A DNA stretch of 64,000 nt from Cerioporus squamosus (Eukaryota > Basidiomycota > Agaricomycetes > Polyporales > Polyporaceae). Both the position numbers and the translations under genes were made by a program. Positions 34,021 to 46,152 of this stretch are shown piece by piece. Within the stretch, counting starts at the first letter, position 1. Every line of letters begins with the position of its first letter. The notes beneath the pieces were generated by a model, which had not been told where the DNA came from, searched no databases, and was given only the letters and a program-made list of their open reading frames with translations. The DNA lies in contig JABYQS010000093.1 of the NCBI GenBank assembly GCA_022592435.1, positions 93,989-157,988 of the forward strand, given 5' to 3'.

Positions 34021-37000
34021 CACTGCGCTTGACTGATGATGCATGATGCATCGAGGTCGATGGACCACCCTCCGTGTACGATATGACCGCCACCATGACA
34101 TGCATTGTGCTGCGGCGATGAAATGCGCGTTGGCTATCTTTCCGGGTGACCAGGTACGTCAACGCCGTGCGACCTGGTGAGGGTCCGCCCGCGCCGTCGT
34201 CGCGTACATGAAGACAGCGTAGACTCTGCATAACGAGACGCACCAGTTTGATCTTCCAAAGCCGGAGCATGCAACGGCCGACTAACCCTTCGCGATGAAT
34301 CCTCACGCCCTCACGAGGCCGAGCAGGGCGGACACTAGAATGTGATGGGTGCCGATCCGAACGCCACTGCGGGAGCGCTCCGGAGCGAAGGAAGTGCGGA
34401 GAGCTGTACAGTACTTCGCCCGAAGGAGTTGGACTATGTATTCCGTGATCCCTGAGCATATGCAGAGATGGCGGGATGTCGTGTCCTGATGCTGCGCACG
34501 TCGCTCTCAGAACAAGAACAAAAGAACAACGAAAGAGAGGGTCTTGGATACATACGAGGACTTGCACGAGTCGATAGGTCGCCGGAAGACCCGCACAGGA
34601 GTGATATGATGACTGAACGGCAGATGGCGCAGACACTGTCAATCCAGGGTCCGAATGAGCGCAGTGTCTCCGTACATGCAGGATCTGCGAGCCGCATACA
34701 CTCATGAGCATGCTGTACAGTGATCAGAGGACTGCGAAGAGACACTCACGTCTCTAGGGGCACGCCTGCCGAGAGACCCGCCCTATCACTTCCAGGATTG
34801 CAGTATCTTCTATCCTCTGCGCAGCCCGACGCCCGAGCTCTGTCGGACCACGCACTAGGAGGGAAGCTAGTGCGGCCAAGAAATACACTGCGGCGACTGC
34901 GTCCGTCCTCGGGAGCCCGATCTGGACCAGTAGGTCAGCATGGGCCCAGCCAGCAACTGAGCACTCCCCCACTCACCTGCGGGAACATATGTGATATGGT
35001 TCGATGCGGTCACACACAAGTCACCCGCAGCGGGCGCGAACTCCGAGGCGGACATCACATCTACATTTGCACTGGCATAGCGACGTCGACGGCGGCCTGC
35101 GCAAACTCAATACACAGCACCCGGGCGGGCACTCACCGAACCCAAACTTAACCTCGATGAAATCCAGACCGGCAGCCCAGACTCGGAGTCTCGTCGTTCG
35201 ATGCAGTCGGCGATAAGTAGGCGGCTGTTCAGGCTGTAGGCTGCCATCGAGCCTCGAGGTGGCCGCTCGTCTCGCCGGATTCGGACGGTGGACTGCGTGG
35301 CGACATGTACAGGCTTCTCTCGGGCGGAGCGGGCGAGGGTAGCAGGGTCGGGAGGGGTAGGTAGAGCGGAGATTGACCGTGAACACGGACGTGCGTCGTG
35401 CTTCGTGCGCAGCCACGCCCGAGCACGCGAGGTGTCAGTACCAGTATCAGCGACTGCCTCGGAGGTCAACGAAGTGTGTCAAATCTGACCGCGATGGGAA
35501 GGGGGCTCAGTACGATTCGTTTTCGCGTCATGATCCGATCAGCTGCTCACCTCACCTGTGGTCTACGTGACGATGCATGTCCACCCATCACATTTGTGGA
35601 CCATGCGAACTCTCGTCTCTCGTGCTTTTCCCATCGTCCTCGAGGCATACTGACGTCTGGACGTCGCGTAAGAGCAGCGAACCTTCACCGCTCCATCTTC
35701 GATACTCAATCCCGAAGCACGAGTTGCGCGCCCGGGCCTGCCTGCCACTGCACACGCCCACCGTCACCGTCAGCGCGACTGTCAGGACATCATCAGCATG
35801 CGGAACGAAACCCGACTCACACACCCTTCACCGGCCGACATGTTTCGTTCTCGTCGTACATGCCCGTGCCCATGCCCATGCCCGTGCCCCAGGGCTCGTC
35901 CCTCCACCCACGGTCTACTTACCAGTGCCCGAGGACCAACAGATATACACCCGACCCGCGTGATGGGTACGCGTCCGCTGCTCCCATCCCTGCCGGTGTG
36001 AGGCCCATGGTCCACAGTGGCCCAGGGGCAGTGGAAGAGGCAGGAGTCTTAGACGAGGCAGAGAAAGCTCCCGACCGCGACACCGGGAACGCATCGCATC
36101 AAGCATCCGAGGACCGAGGACCGAGGACCGAGGCCAACCCACAGAGAACCGTCCCCGGACCCCCCACCCGCACCCAATCTGAAATCTGAAATCTGAACGG
36201 GTGGTGGCGGTGGCACTCACCTAGTGCACCTTTCGCCGCAGACTCAACCCGAAGCAGAATCAGCCACGGCCTCCCCCGGCGACGGGCGACCAGACAGACC
36301 GCCAGGCGTCGTGCTGTGCCCTCGGACGACGTCTTCGAAGCGGGAAGGTTGTGCCATCGACCGCAGTCCACAGTGGCCATCCATGTCGGACGCAGCTGCG
36401 GCTGGAATACGTACGCGGCGCACGGCGTCCTCATCAGCAGATGTTCGCTGTCCGGCGCAGCCGGCTGTCCTGCGCACTCACCGATATCACCGCGAGAGCG
36501 TCCCCGGTCCAAGATCCAACCCTGAGCTTGAGCTTGAAGCTCGAAGCTCGAGGCGTTGTGCGCGTTGGCCACGACCCGGGAGCACGCCGACGCCAGCGCC
36601 AACGCGGCTTGCGAGGAACAACACGATGCGATTTTCGAGTGGTCGTATAGCTAGAACACGTACAGTCACAGTGTGTGTACATACATACAACGAGCGAACG
36701 GGCGGGGGATATATGGTGTACACGTACGCGTAAACGGGATGAAGAGTCAGTCGAGAGAATACGAGGTGGGGGAGGGGTGGGGGAATAAGCTCGGTCAGGC
36801 TGAGAGTCCATGATGCGGCGGGTGGTGATGCGACAGAACGAGAGAGAGAGAGAGATGTACACTGCACACGGGTGCGGATGTGGATATGCTGAGTGGGATG
36901 GAGATGAGATGAGACGAGACGAGACGAGACGAAGCGGAACGGAACGGATGCATAAAAAGCAATGTCGCGATCGCGTCAAATGAAGAAATTAGATGACGGA

Positions 37001-37576
37001 AATGCGAGGCCGAGATCGAAAAGTCAAACAAAAGTCTTAGTCTGGATGGATGAATGCGAGCGATACTCATACAGTGAACGATGCGATGAAGTGGGAAGAT
37101 GGGAGATGCAAGTGAGAACTGAGAAGAGACGTGGCTGATGCTGATGCAGATGATGCAGATTGCACGGCGACGACGAGAACGCAAAGAAACGATGCCAGAT
37201 CAGAGTGAAGCAAAGGCAATGGACGAAGCAATGCGGGGGAAGCAACTTGGGATCTGGATTATGATGTACAAGGGAGCGATTAGGGAGTGCTGTACATGCA
37301 ACAAAGCAGAGCGGGCGGTGAATATTCACAGGAGCGCGTAGCGCGCGCATTAGACGGAAGGAGCGTAGGTGTAAGCAGCAGTAGCAGAAAGTCCACATAG
37401 ATAGCACGGGCGAGTCAACGCCGGCGCGAGGCAACGCGGGACCATGTGCATGTATGCATGTCGTAGCCATATGTCGGGCATACAGCATATAGCACGGTCG
37501 ACCGCATGTGGAGTCGCCCGGCGACCACGCGATAGGACAGAGCGGACGGAGGATGGAAGAGGAGGGCGGGTGATGC
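34021..37576. other. 3.6-kb stretch without recognised genes; simple repeats
   Basis: Open frames here are short and overlap on both strands, as expected from GC-rich noncoding DNA. Simple repeats are visible: a cccatg/cccgtg hexamer run near 35862-35890, a gaggaccgag run at 36107-36131, a ctgaaat pair near 36178-36196, agag dinucleotides at 36839-36857, and gatga/gacga pentamers at 36897-36950. The right end is the 3' flank of the next gene. Confidence 0.5.
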
Positions 37577-38795
37577 TCATGAGATCTCCACGAAGCTGCG
37601 CCAACTCCGCGACCCGTCATCGTCACGGAAGTCGATAAAGTTGGCCAGGGGAGTGAGGAGGCTCTCGAGCGTTCCCCGTCGACTGCGGCTCTTCTTGGAA
37701 CTGGGCGGAGATGACAGCCGCTTGCCTGCGAACGAAGGCACGACGACGTCCTCCTCTTCATGCAGGACTTCGAGCAGCGCAGGCGGCGCAGGGGTAGACG
37801 TCGCAGGAGCGTCGTTCTCGTCCAGGTCCATGTCGTCTTCGTCGTCGCTCATGCTCATGAAGTTGCTCGGACGGGAGCGCGGACGCTGCTTCCGTCCACC
37901 TCGACCCTCCAATGCTGCGAGCGCAGCCGATCTGTTGACCTGACGCGTGCGGAATGAAGCGGTGGAGCGCATCGAGGGACGTGCCTGGAGCGGAGAGGAA
38001 GCGGGCGCGGAGTGTGGGGGTTCTTCGAATGAGAAATGGAACGACCTCATCGTCGCGGGGGGCGAGGTCGGGGGCGAGAAGGCAAAGTATGACCGCTCGA
38101 TCGGCGAGAGAAGGGGACTGATAGGGGACAGAATGGAAGGCTCCGAATGGGCAGCGCGATGGAATGAAGAGGACGCGCTACCTTGGAGGGGCGAGAGGCA
38201 GCCCGTGAGCGTAATTGAGAGATCGGAGGGACGTTGCCGCCTCTGCGGGGCAGCTGGGGGCTGAGACGAAGGAACGGGCTTTGCGCCAGGAAGACCTTCG
38301 CGCGACGAGTGGCGCACAATGCTTTTGCGGGGGAGGGGGGCAGGACCGAACTGAGCGAAGGAAGCAAAGGGCATGGGCGGGCTGCGTGCGGGTTAGCGAG
38401 GTTCAGCGCGTGAGATGTGACGCAACATACGACATGGTGGGAGAGGCGGGCACAGAGCGACCAAAGTGCGTCGTTGCGCGCGTCGTGATGGTGTCCTTCC
38501 GTCGGAGACTCATGGAGCGCAGCGACTGGCTCTCGGCGAGATCGAGGGAGAGGAAGGAGTTGCCCGCCTCGCGGCGACGGCGGGAGGGCATGATGGTGAG
38601 GAAGAAGGCGTCGGCTTCGGATGTCAAGGATGACGGCTCATAGATGCTGTCGATGCTCGCGTCGACCGGGAGACTTTCGCGAGGATCCTTGGTGCGCCTC
38701 TCGAGAGAGGGGCGGCGGGAGGTGGAGGGGGTGTTGCTCTCGGAGAGCAGGCCAGACGTGAAGAGCGGGGAGTACTGGGCGAACATGGTGCGCAT
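37577..38795 (-). CDS. Ser/Pro-rich protein of unknown function
   Basis: Exons 38431-38795 and 37577-38381 give 389 residues; the splice phase is consistent (SPTMS joined to PPMPFASFAQFG). The protein is rich in Ser, Pro and Arg and probably disordered over most of its length. It has an acidic patch MSDDEDDMDLDENDAP near the C-terminal third, and ends with a more ordered-looking segment, TLESLLTPLANFIDFRDD followed by RSWRSFVEIS, which may be the conserved part. Repeated R-x-x-S sites could be phosphorylation targets. I do not recognise a named family. The start at 38795 has a second in-frame ATG three codons later. Confidence 0.7.
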
Positions 38796-41213
38796 ACAAG
38801 CGGCAGGATGGCAGCAGACAGGCAGTGGTGAGCAGAGAGAGCAGGGTGGGGGAAGTCGCCGGCGTCGTCGAGGGCGTCGAGGACGGCGGGGCGGGGCAGG
38901 GCGAGGGAGGGCGAGAGGCGTTTGTTATATGCCCTCGGGCACGCGTTTCTCGGGCGCCTGCTGTTTCCGAGCATAATTGTTACACGTGGCTGCAGCGCAG
39001 ATCCGGATCGGGCGGGCCAACAAGGCATGGACCCTTTCACACTGCATCACCCTTCACAGCGACCGGCCCCAGCTCGAGACGGCGTCGTGTCCGCCGTTAG
39101 ATGTCTCGCTGCCACCGCCGCGCTCTCTCCAGCGTTGTCTGTCGCGGGCAGGCTGCAATGCGCGCTATCCGTGCCACCATCACCATCACCTCCGTCTGCG
39201 TCCATCTGCCCATCCTCGGACCTCTCTTCCGGCGGCTTCCACTTGCCTGCACCTGCCAGCCGCGATCGGGGCAGCAGATCTGCTCAGGCCCAGCTGGCCC
39301 GCTCGAGTTTCCCCGCGCCGCCCGTGCGATGACCTCAGACTCAACGCCATCCGTACGCGCGTGTCCTGGTGCCTACATGTGCGCAGCGACCCCGCCCCAC
39401 CGCCCACGCACTATCACGCCTCTGCAGTCACCGGTGCACCCCCTGCGGAGCGGGGGACTCGCACCCTGTACGTCAACCTTAACTTGTCCACATCGCGACC
39501 CGCTTCCATCTCAGCATCGCGCACGACATCGGCACAGCACCGGACGCATTTGCGCGGTGGCACTGGCACTGTGTGTGCCACCCATCTCGACGTGGACGAC
39601 ATCGATTCCGATATCCGTCCCCAGGCCTCAGGAACGCGCGCTGCTCTTTTGTTCTCCGGGCACTTCTCGTTCTCGCTCCGCGCTGGGCTCACACAGGCCC
39701 GGCTCATCGCTCCCGCAAGTCGCGCACCCCGTCTCTTGCTCGTGTTCGTGATCGCGACAGCTGTGCGACCTCGCGCTGGACCCGTCTCTAGCCTCGCGCT
39801 TGCAAACCGACGCCTCGATGCTCTCGTCATCCCCGGACTCCCAGGCTCTGGAGCGTCGAGCGTCGCGACTCGTCACTCGTGGGTATCGCCAGCCCCGTGT
39901 ACGCACGCTATGTACCCCAACCAGCGACGATCATGCTCCGACCCACGCAGACGCCGCCACAGGCATGCTCGTCGCCATGTAAGTCCCCTTTCTCCGCGTT
40001 CTTCCCGCCGAGTCCCCGCATTTGCGCCTCCTGCACACAGACAGGGTCGTGCGGGCGCGCGTGGAATCTGACCGTAACCTACTAGTACTAACCTGTAACC
40101 TGCACATTGCGCGCCGCCGGGGGTTCTAGTGAGTTGGGCTGTCGCTGTGTCCCGCCACCTGAGGTAACGCGTACACGTCGCGACTCTCCGCAGGGTAGGA
40201 TCTCAGCTCACTTCGTCGCTGGCTGCATGTTGCTTATCAGAGGTAGGTTGCGTGCTGATGCAGATGTATCGCACATCCTGCGGATCCAGGCCGGTATCGC
40301 CGTCCTGAACATGGGCGGCGTTAATGTGTCAGAATACCAATCGCTCGAGCTCGGTCCTCTCGAACTCTCGAGGATCCCGTCCTCGTCGCGTGCCCCGTGG
40401 ACCCGACCTCACTCGTGCTTTGGTCGCTGCAGTAGGCTCAGGCTCAAGCTCGCGCGTCGGCGCAGTCTAACCAAGGCATGTTCGGTACAGGTCTCCGCGG
40501 CGCGAGTTCATGACGACATCCAGAAAAGGACGGAAGCTCGTCGCGTCAGGGAGCTCAGCGCTCAGTGCTCCGAGTCCCTGATGCTCAGGCTGTTGTATTC
40601 GTACAAGTACTTTTGCGCCGCAATCAACGAGTTCGAGCTCGTCTATCGCGCCTGCTAGCTTCCCCTTCCCCTTCTCCTTCTCCCGACAATTCAGAGGACA
40701 AGGACTGAGTGATTGACTCAAGCTCCCGCGCCGTCGCCGTCGCCATGCAACTATTCTCGTCCAGATTGACTCATTGCACATGCATCAACTCATTAACTGC
40801 AGGAGCTTCTGCAGAAGCATCGCGCGAGCGCGAGTCAGACAACAACGTCCGCCCGATATGGATGTATGCATGCACCGTCTTCTGCTGTCTCGATTGGGAA
40901 GAACGTCGTCGGCCTGATGGGTGCACAGTGCACAGCGCACTTCTTCTCCGTCTCCCACTCTTTCTACGCGAAGACAATAACCTCGCGCGCCGGGATCACC
41001 TCCACCTTCACGTTATATCATGGCACCCCCGGGCGCGACTCACACGGTATTGTCTGTCAATGCGCACATTGAGCCCGCACCGGTACCCTTGTCTCGCTCC
41101 CGCTGAGTCGTTCTCAGGGCTTCTCTCCGCACTCCCCCCGCGGCTGCGGGGGTGAAGAGAGAGAGAGCCTCGAGGCTCAGGCTGGATGAGTTTCTCACCT
41201 CTCCGTCGTCCGA

Positions 41214-41238
41214 CCTCGACCTCGACCTCGACCTCGAC
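41214..41238. repeat. ctcgac microsatellite
   Basis: Four perfect tandem copies of a 6-nt unit. Confidence 0.8.
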
Positions 41239-43379
41239 CCCGCAAGCGAGCCGCCGGAGGCAAATCGGGGCACGATGACTTGGCCCCGCCGTCGGGCTCC
41301 GAAAGAGGCAAGACGCCGCCCCCAGGTCCCAAGTCCCCAAGTGCCGACGAAACACGATCGATCATCGAAGGAAGAAGTCAAATTGCCCGTCGGGCGACGA
41401 CGGGGCATCGCGCCGACGGGGGATGGGATCATGGCAACGCCACTGGCGCCGCGTATGGTTGTCCCGCCGGCCCCCGCTCCGCTGCCAGCCGCTGCAGGCC
41501 GCTGCCCACTCCCGACGGCGACAGGCCGACGTCAGCGGGTGAGTCGATCTCCGGATGTTCGGGACGGGGCGTGGGTGGACGGATTTGGGAGGCTGAAACT
41601 TGGTAAATATTCATGGGCTGGAAGTTTTCGCTCTCCGGGATGAGGAGGAGGCTCAGGGTGGCCGACGTCTTGGACTCCGGAGCTTGACGATGACCGACTC
41701 GCGACTCGCAAGGACGCTGGCCGCAGCGACGGAGCACGCCTGTTCCTCGAGGCTTCGAGCTTGAAACATCACCGACATATGTAGTGACAACGATCACCAC
41801 GTCTGTGCTCCCGACTCGCTCGCTACTCGCGTTGCCCTCGACTCCGATCCTCTCGCTTTGTGACTACTTATCGAACCACACCGTCAAAAATCCCAATCAT
41901 AGCCTCACGCGCACCTACTCATGTCTTGCACGTTCTTGATGCTCGCAGCTCGCAGCTCGCAGCCCGCACTGGTGACTTCCCCGGGCATGACGACGGCGCG
42001 CGGAGACGCCAGGCTCACGGATTGTCAACTCGAAACATGTCGTCTTGCTCGCCTGCACGTCGGCATCCCAGGCTCAGGCTCAGAAATCAGGGATGAATGG
42101 ACTCGTCACTCGGGCGCGTGCTGGCAGCGAGGACCACGGGCCGTCGACGACATCAAGGGTGCCGGTGAGTTCGCTCTGACCTACATATGTTCGCGAGACC
42201 GTGACGGGCGAGGCGGCGCCGGCGGGCGCGGTGTCACTACTCTGTCAGCCTTCAGCGCCAGCTTCAGGCGTGTCACTGCTAAGCGGGTCCTGTGCAGCTC
42301 TTTTGTCGACGCACCGCAGGATCCTGCGTCTCCTGAGTTGCTATCTGGATCGATGGATGCAATTGCGCACTGTGCGAACTGTACGTACCCCGGAAGGACG
42401 CGTCAAAGTGCTAGGGTAACGCGCGGAGCACGTTGCACGCGACCATATGCACCGTGCGCATGCACCAGGCTCGTCAAGTTTCCTCGACAGGCCTGAGGAC
42501 TGAGGCCTGAGGGACTCTCGGAATCTGGATCTCTCGCTGTCGGCTTGGTGCTCTCTGCTTCGTCACCGCAGCCATCAACATTTCCAACTCGCAAGTCTCA
42601 GCCCGTAGCTCGAGCCTCGGGCCGTCCCGCTTGGAGCATGGATCCGAGCGTTGGATGACAAGTCCGTGACAGTGTGTCTTTTGTGCAGGTCGTCTGACTC
42701 TTGCTTGCCGCCATCTGAGACTGCGGGTGCCGGACCCGAGATGTGCGAATGTCCGAGTCGAAGGCTGGAGCTCCGGGGGGCGCATCAGACACGCGCATCT
42801 CGCCATCCTCTCAACCTCACAGGGCACTCACAGGGCTTGCTCGATAGTCTAACGGCCAGCTCTCCGCACTGTACTCGCCCCGGAGCCCCGACGTCCCTCG
42901 GATCACCCATCACGCTTTGGTGCTCGCAGTCCGTGGCCCTGGTCGTCAATTCGCAATTACAGTATATTCAGGTTCGGCCCTCGCGACGAGGGAGGTCCCC
43001 AAGCCTGAGGCCTGAGGCTATCGACGGATGGAGCTGTGGATGACAATTCTTGTTGCGCACAGCGCAGTTGTTGACTGGTGCGCCAACAGCGTGGCTCCAC
43101 GGGGTCCGTTTCGCAGGTATCCAATTCGCAGGAGCTCGTAAGTACGCTCGCGCTAGTGTCGATTCTCTGTTGCTAGTCTCGGTTTGGCGTCGAGCTCGGT
43201 CGGCGTGGTCTGTGGAGGTGCAGTGTAGCTGCGGAGGGTATAGTGCTTGGGGTCTCGCTCTGCCAGTAAGTACGGCAGCCGGCTGGAGCTTGGAGGACGG
43301 TTATGGGCCATATGCATGGTGCATGTTGAGCATCAGCCTTGCGTCCCCGAGCTTTGTCTGACACATCTTGCGTCATCTT

Positions 43380-43620
43380 CAAGTGTCTACGTCACTGCAA
43401 AGAAAGCATCCTTTCCTCGGTTAGTAAAGGCATAGAAATTGGATTGCTGAAAGTAAGAGTTTTGCTATCTCTAAAACATCGCACGTAACCCCTTACACTT
43501 GCCACAATAGGTCTATAAGCCTTCCAAACCCCCCTAAACGAGACTTTCCTTGGAGGCTTATCGTCTGGTAAACGTAAAATATCCCACCTGGCGGAATCAA
43601 GCAACATTACCATTTTGCCA
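43380..43620 (-). other. Compositionally distinct patch with short open frame
   Basis: The stretch is clearly richer in A and T than its surroundings. On the minus strand a frame of about 70 codons (43392-43613) reads sensibly, for example LDSARWDILRLPDDKPPRK and FRGVWKAYRPIVASVRGYV. No family recognised. It could be a remnant of an inserted element or organelle-derived DNA. Confidence 0.3.
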
Positions 43621-46100
43621 GGATTTCAGCAGGGCGGAAAGGATGCGTCCGTTGCAGTGCGTAGAGGTCGAACAGGTTCGCGCGATGGGAAGCCCCGGCG
43701 CCCCGCCCGCTCCCCACGTGCAACATTGAACAATCAACCCTCGTAGACACAAACCGCCTGCTGGTGTCATTGGGACTTGTACCTGCGCTCGTGTTCGCTG
43801 TTCTGTCAGCACGTCGTCGGGAGGGGACACGTTCTCGCATGCCATGCACTCTCAGACGGATGGATGGACGGACGCCACCAAGCACGAGCGCGACTGATAG
43901 ACTACCAGCGCGCGCCCCGCCCCTCAATACAGTACGTGTATTCCTCTCCTCCGACTCGAGGACGCTGGACGCTGAGGACACTTTGTGTGTGCCTTCCCAT
44001 TCATACGTCAACAGGAATTGATAGTGCCGGCGGGCGGGACGCCTCGAGCAACGCGCGTTCGGAAGCAATATTGCGCCCGCAGTGATGACATGGGATGTGT
44101 TTGTACGTCGACGTCCTCGTCTATGCCAGATCGGCGTGGTGATCAGCGCTGACGGTGGCTCTCTGTTCCCAGACTTTCTGCGTCTGCGTCGGCAGCGTCG
44201 CGGCTGCTCGGGGAGTACTCACGCCGGGTCGGTCGAGGCGCCTCGGGTCGGTCGTGCTACAGCCTGAGCAACGTAGTCCGGAACGAACACTGCGTCGATG
44301 CGGGCTGCGCCATGCATCGTGGCGATGGCCTGCGGATGGTATGTGTCTATTGTTCATCGTGTCGGTTCATCGTGCACGTCGTGTCTGTGGTCGATCTCGT
44401 CGGTCTCGCTGCAGACATCTACTCGCCGGTTCTCTCCTCTGGACGTTTGGGGGTGCGGGCGCGCTCGGACTGTCGTGCGGTTGTCACAAACCCGCGATCC
44501 ATCAATCCTCCGAGTACGTACAAACCTCTCTCGTCCTGTCTGACGCAGGCTACCGCATCTAATTTTCTTGTTCGATAGCAGACCTGTCACCTGAGGACAT
44601 TGAGGTCCAGCCACAGCCACGACATACGATCCGTGGATCCCGCTCGACTCAGCTACACACATAGAAGCATCGCAACACGCACCACGCCGCGAGTGTCAGC
44701 CAGCGCCGCCTCGTGGATCACGCAAACCACACACGGTTGCCCATAGGTATCATAGCATGCGGGTCCCGGGAGACCTCCCTCTTGCAATCCCACCAGGCCC
44801 AGGCCCTCCGCACCTCGCACTGCGGGGCAGAGTGGCCGCGAGCGGTACGCTCAGCGCACAGGACCGTGGCCAGTCGGAACGATAGGGTTTGAACTTTGTG
44901 CGGGCGCGCTCGTGAACTTCGGACGTCGACACAGGTCGCACGCTCAGCCGCAGGCTCCGACGTTGTACAGCTTCTCCGGGATCCTCAAGTTTTCGTGCAC
45001 GATCCCCCGCGCGGGCGTCGTTCGAGCAAGCTCAAGCTCAGAAGCCGTGTCTAGGCCTTGTTCCTGTGCTCGTATGTCCTGTGGGTAACGAGTCCGCCTC
45101 CAGCGGAGCTCTTTTGCCTCCGAGGCTTGCATCGATGTCTGGACTCTCTAGACTTTGACCGACATCGCGGGCCGCTGGTGCTTCGCGGCGTAACTCTCTC
45201 CTCTTCACGTAGACTCCGAGGCGCTTTTCTGCTGCATGGCGGTGTCGTTCGTACGGATACTGTCCGCTCTGTGCCTTGCGGGCCGCTTCGCGCTCGTGTC
45301 TTGTGACTATGGCTGCGTGATACAGTCTTCTTGTTCCTGTTCGTCAGTTTGTTGCGCAGTGCTCGGGGAGGTCACGGTAAGCATAAAACGACCCATCTGC
45401 GTACCTTGCGGGCGTCTGTGGTGCGGCAAATACCGAGAGACTCGTACGCGGACGTTGCACCAAGACTCTACCTCTACAGTTCTTTCCACCTGCTGCCATC
45501 CGGTCTCTTTCACTGCATTGACTGATCTTAGCGGGATAGCTGTTATGGAATGTAAGAGTATGACCTGCTTCAGACCGACCTGTGGCCCGCCAGTTCTTAT
45601 ACGTGGCAGAACTTGAAACCCATCCACCCGAAACTCCGTGAGCCAAGCTCTCTAGATCTGACTCTATGAACCGTTGCGATCTTTACTGATAGTCATTGTA
45701 CAGCATCTGCATCGTCGACACCTTTGTCACTGCTCTCGTCAGCGGGCTCGATGATTCAGCTCGGTCGGCTTGCTCTTGCTGCCCCCGATCGGGGACCGAC
45801 AATATGACGATCGAGCTGAGGCTGAGAGTTGAGGTGACCGTTCTCAACGACCCAGCGGATGGCAGTTTGTCAGCCATGCCCAGTTCCTGCGAGAGCATCG
45901 CAGCCATGGCCCCCGAGAGCCGTGTCGGGTCCGTAGGTACGCAAGCCCTGCCGTTCACGCATCAGAGACAGTGCTGACTAGGCTTGGCTCCGTGTCCACC
46001 ACCAAGCCGTCGACACCTGCGTCGGCGCGGTACGATGGGGACGGAGCCTCCACACTGTTTTCCGCGATGCCGTGCCTCTACGTGCTGAGAGGCGGGGGCG

Positions 46101-46108
46101 CATATAAC
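46101..46108 (+). promoter_or_regulatory. TATA box of CE4
   Basis: catataac lies 45-50 nt upstream of the CE4 ATG. Confidence 0.45.
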
Positions 46109-46152
46109 CCGCTGCCGCTCGTTCTGAGTCCCCACCCAGCATCGACGACACG

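Larger units (their letters stand above)
38796..46152. other. 7.4-kb gene-poor region
   Basis: No open frame here has recognisable domains, consistent splice phase or paralogues in the window. Several frames exceed 100 codons (one plus-strand frame runs 38977-40071), but they are rich in Arg, Ser, Pro and His as translations of GC-rich noncoding DNA often are. A ctcgac hexamer repeat lies at 41214-41238 and short duplicated words (for example cctgagg/ctgagg near 42487-42510) are frequent. A less GC-rich patch lies at 43380-43620. The right end contains the CE4 promoter. Confidence 0.5.

Noticed and set aside
34001..36979. Several 100-260 codon frames on both strands
   Set aside because: They overlap each other, are of low complexity and contain simple repeats; no homology or splicing support.
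38977..40071. 364-codon open frame on the plus strand
   Set aside because: Composition is dominated by Arg, Ser, Pro, His and Ala with other frames also open. No domain, no splice logic, and it lies upstream of a divergent gene; most likely GC-rich noncoding DNA.
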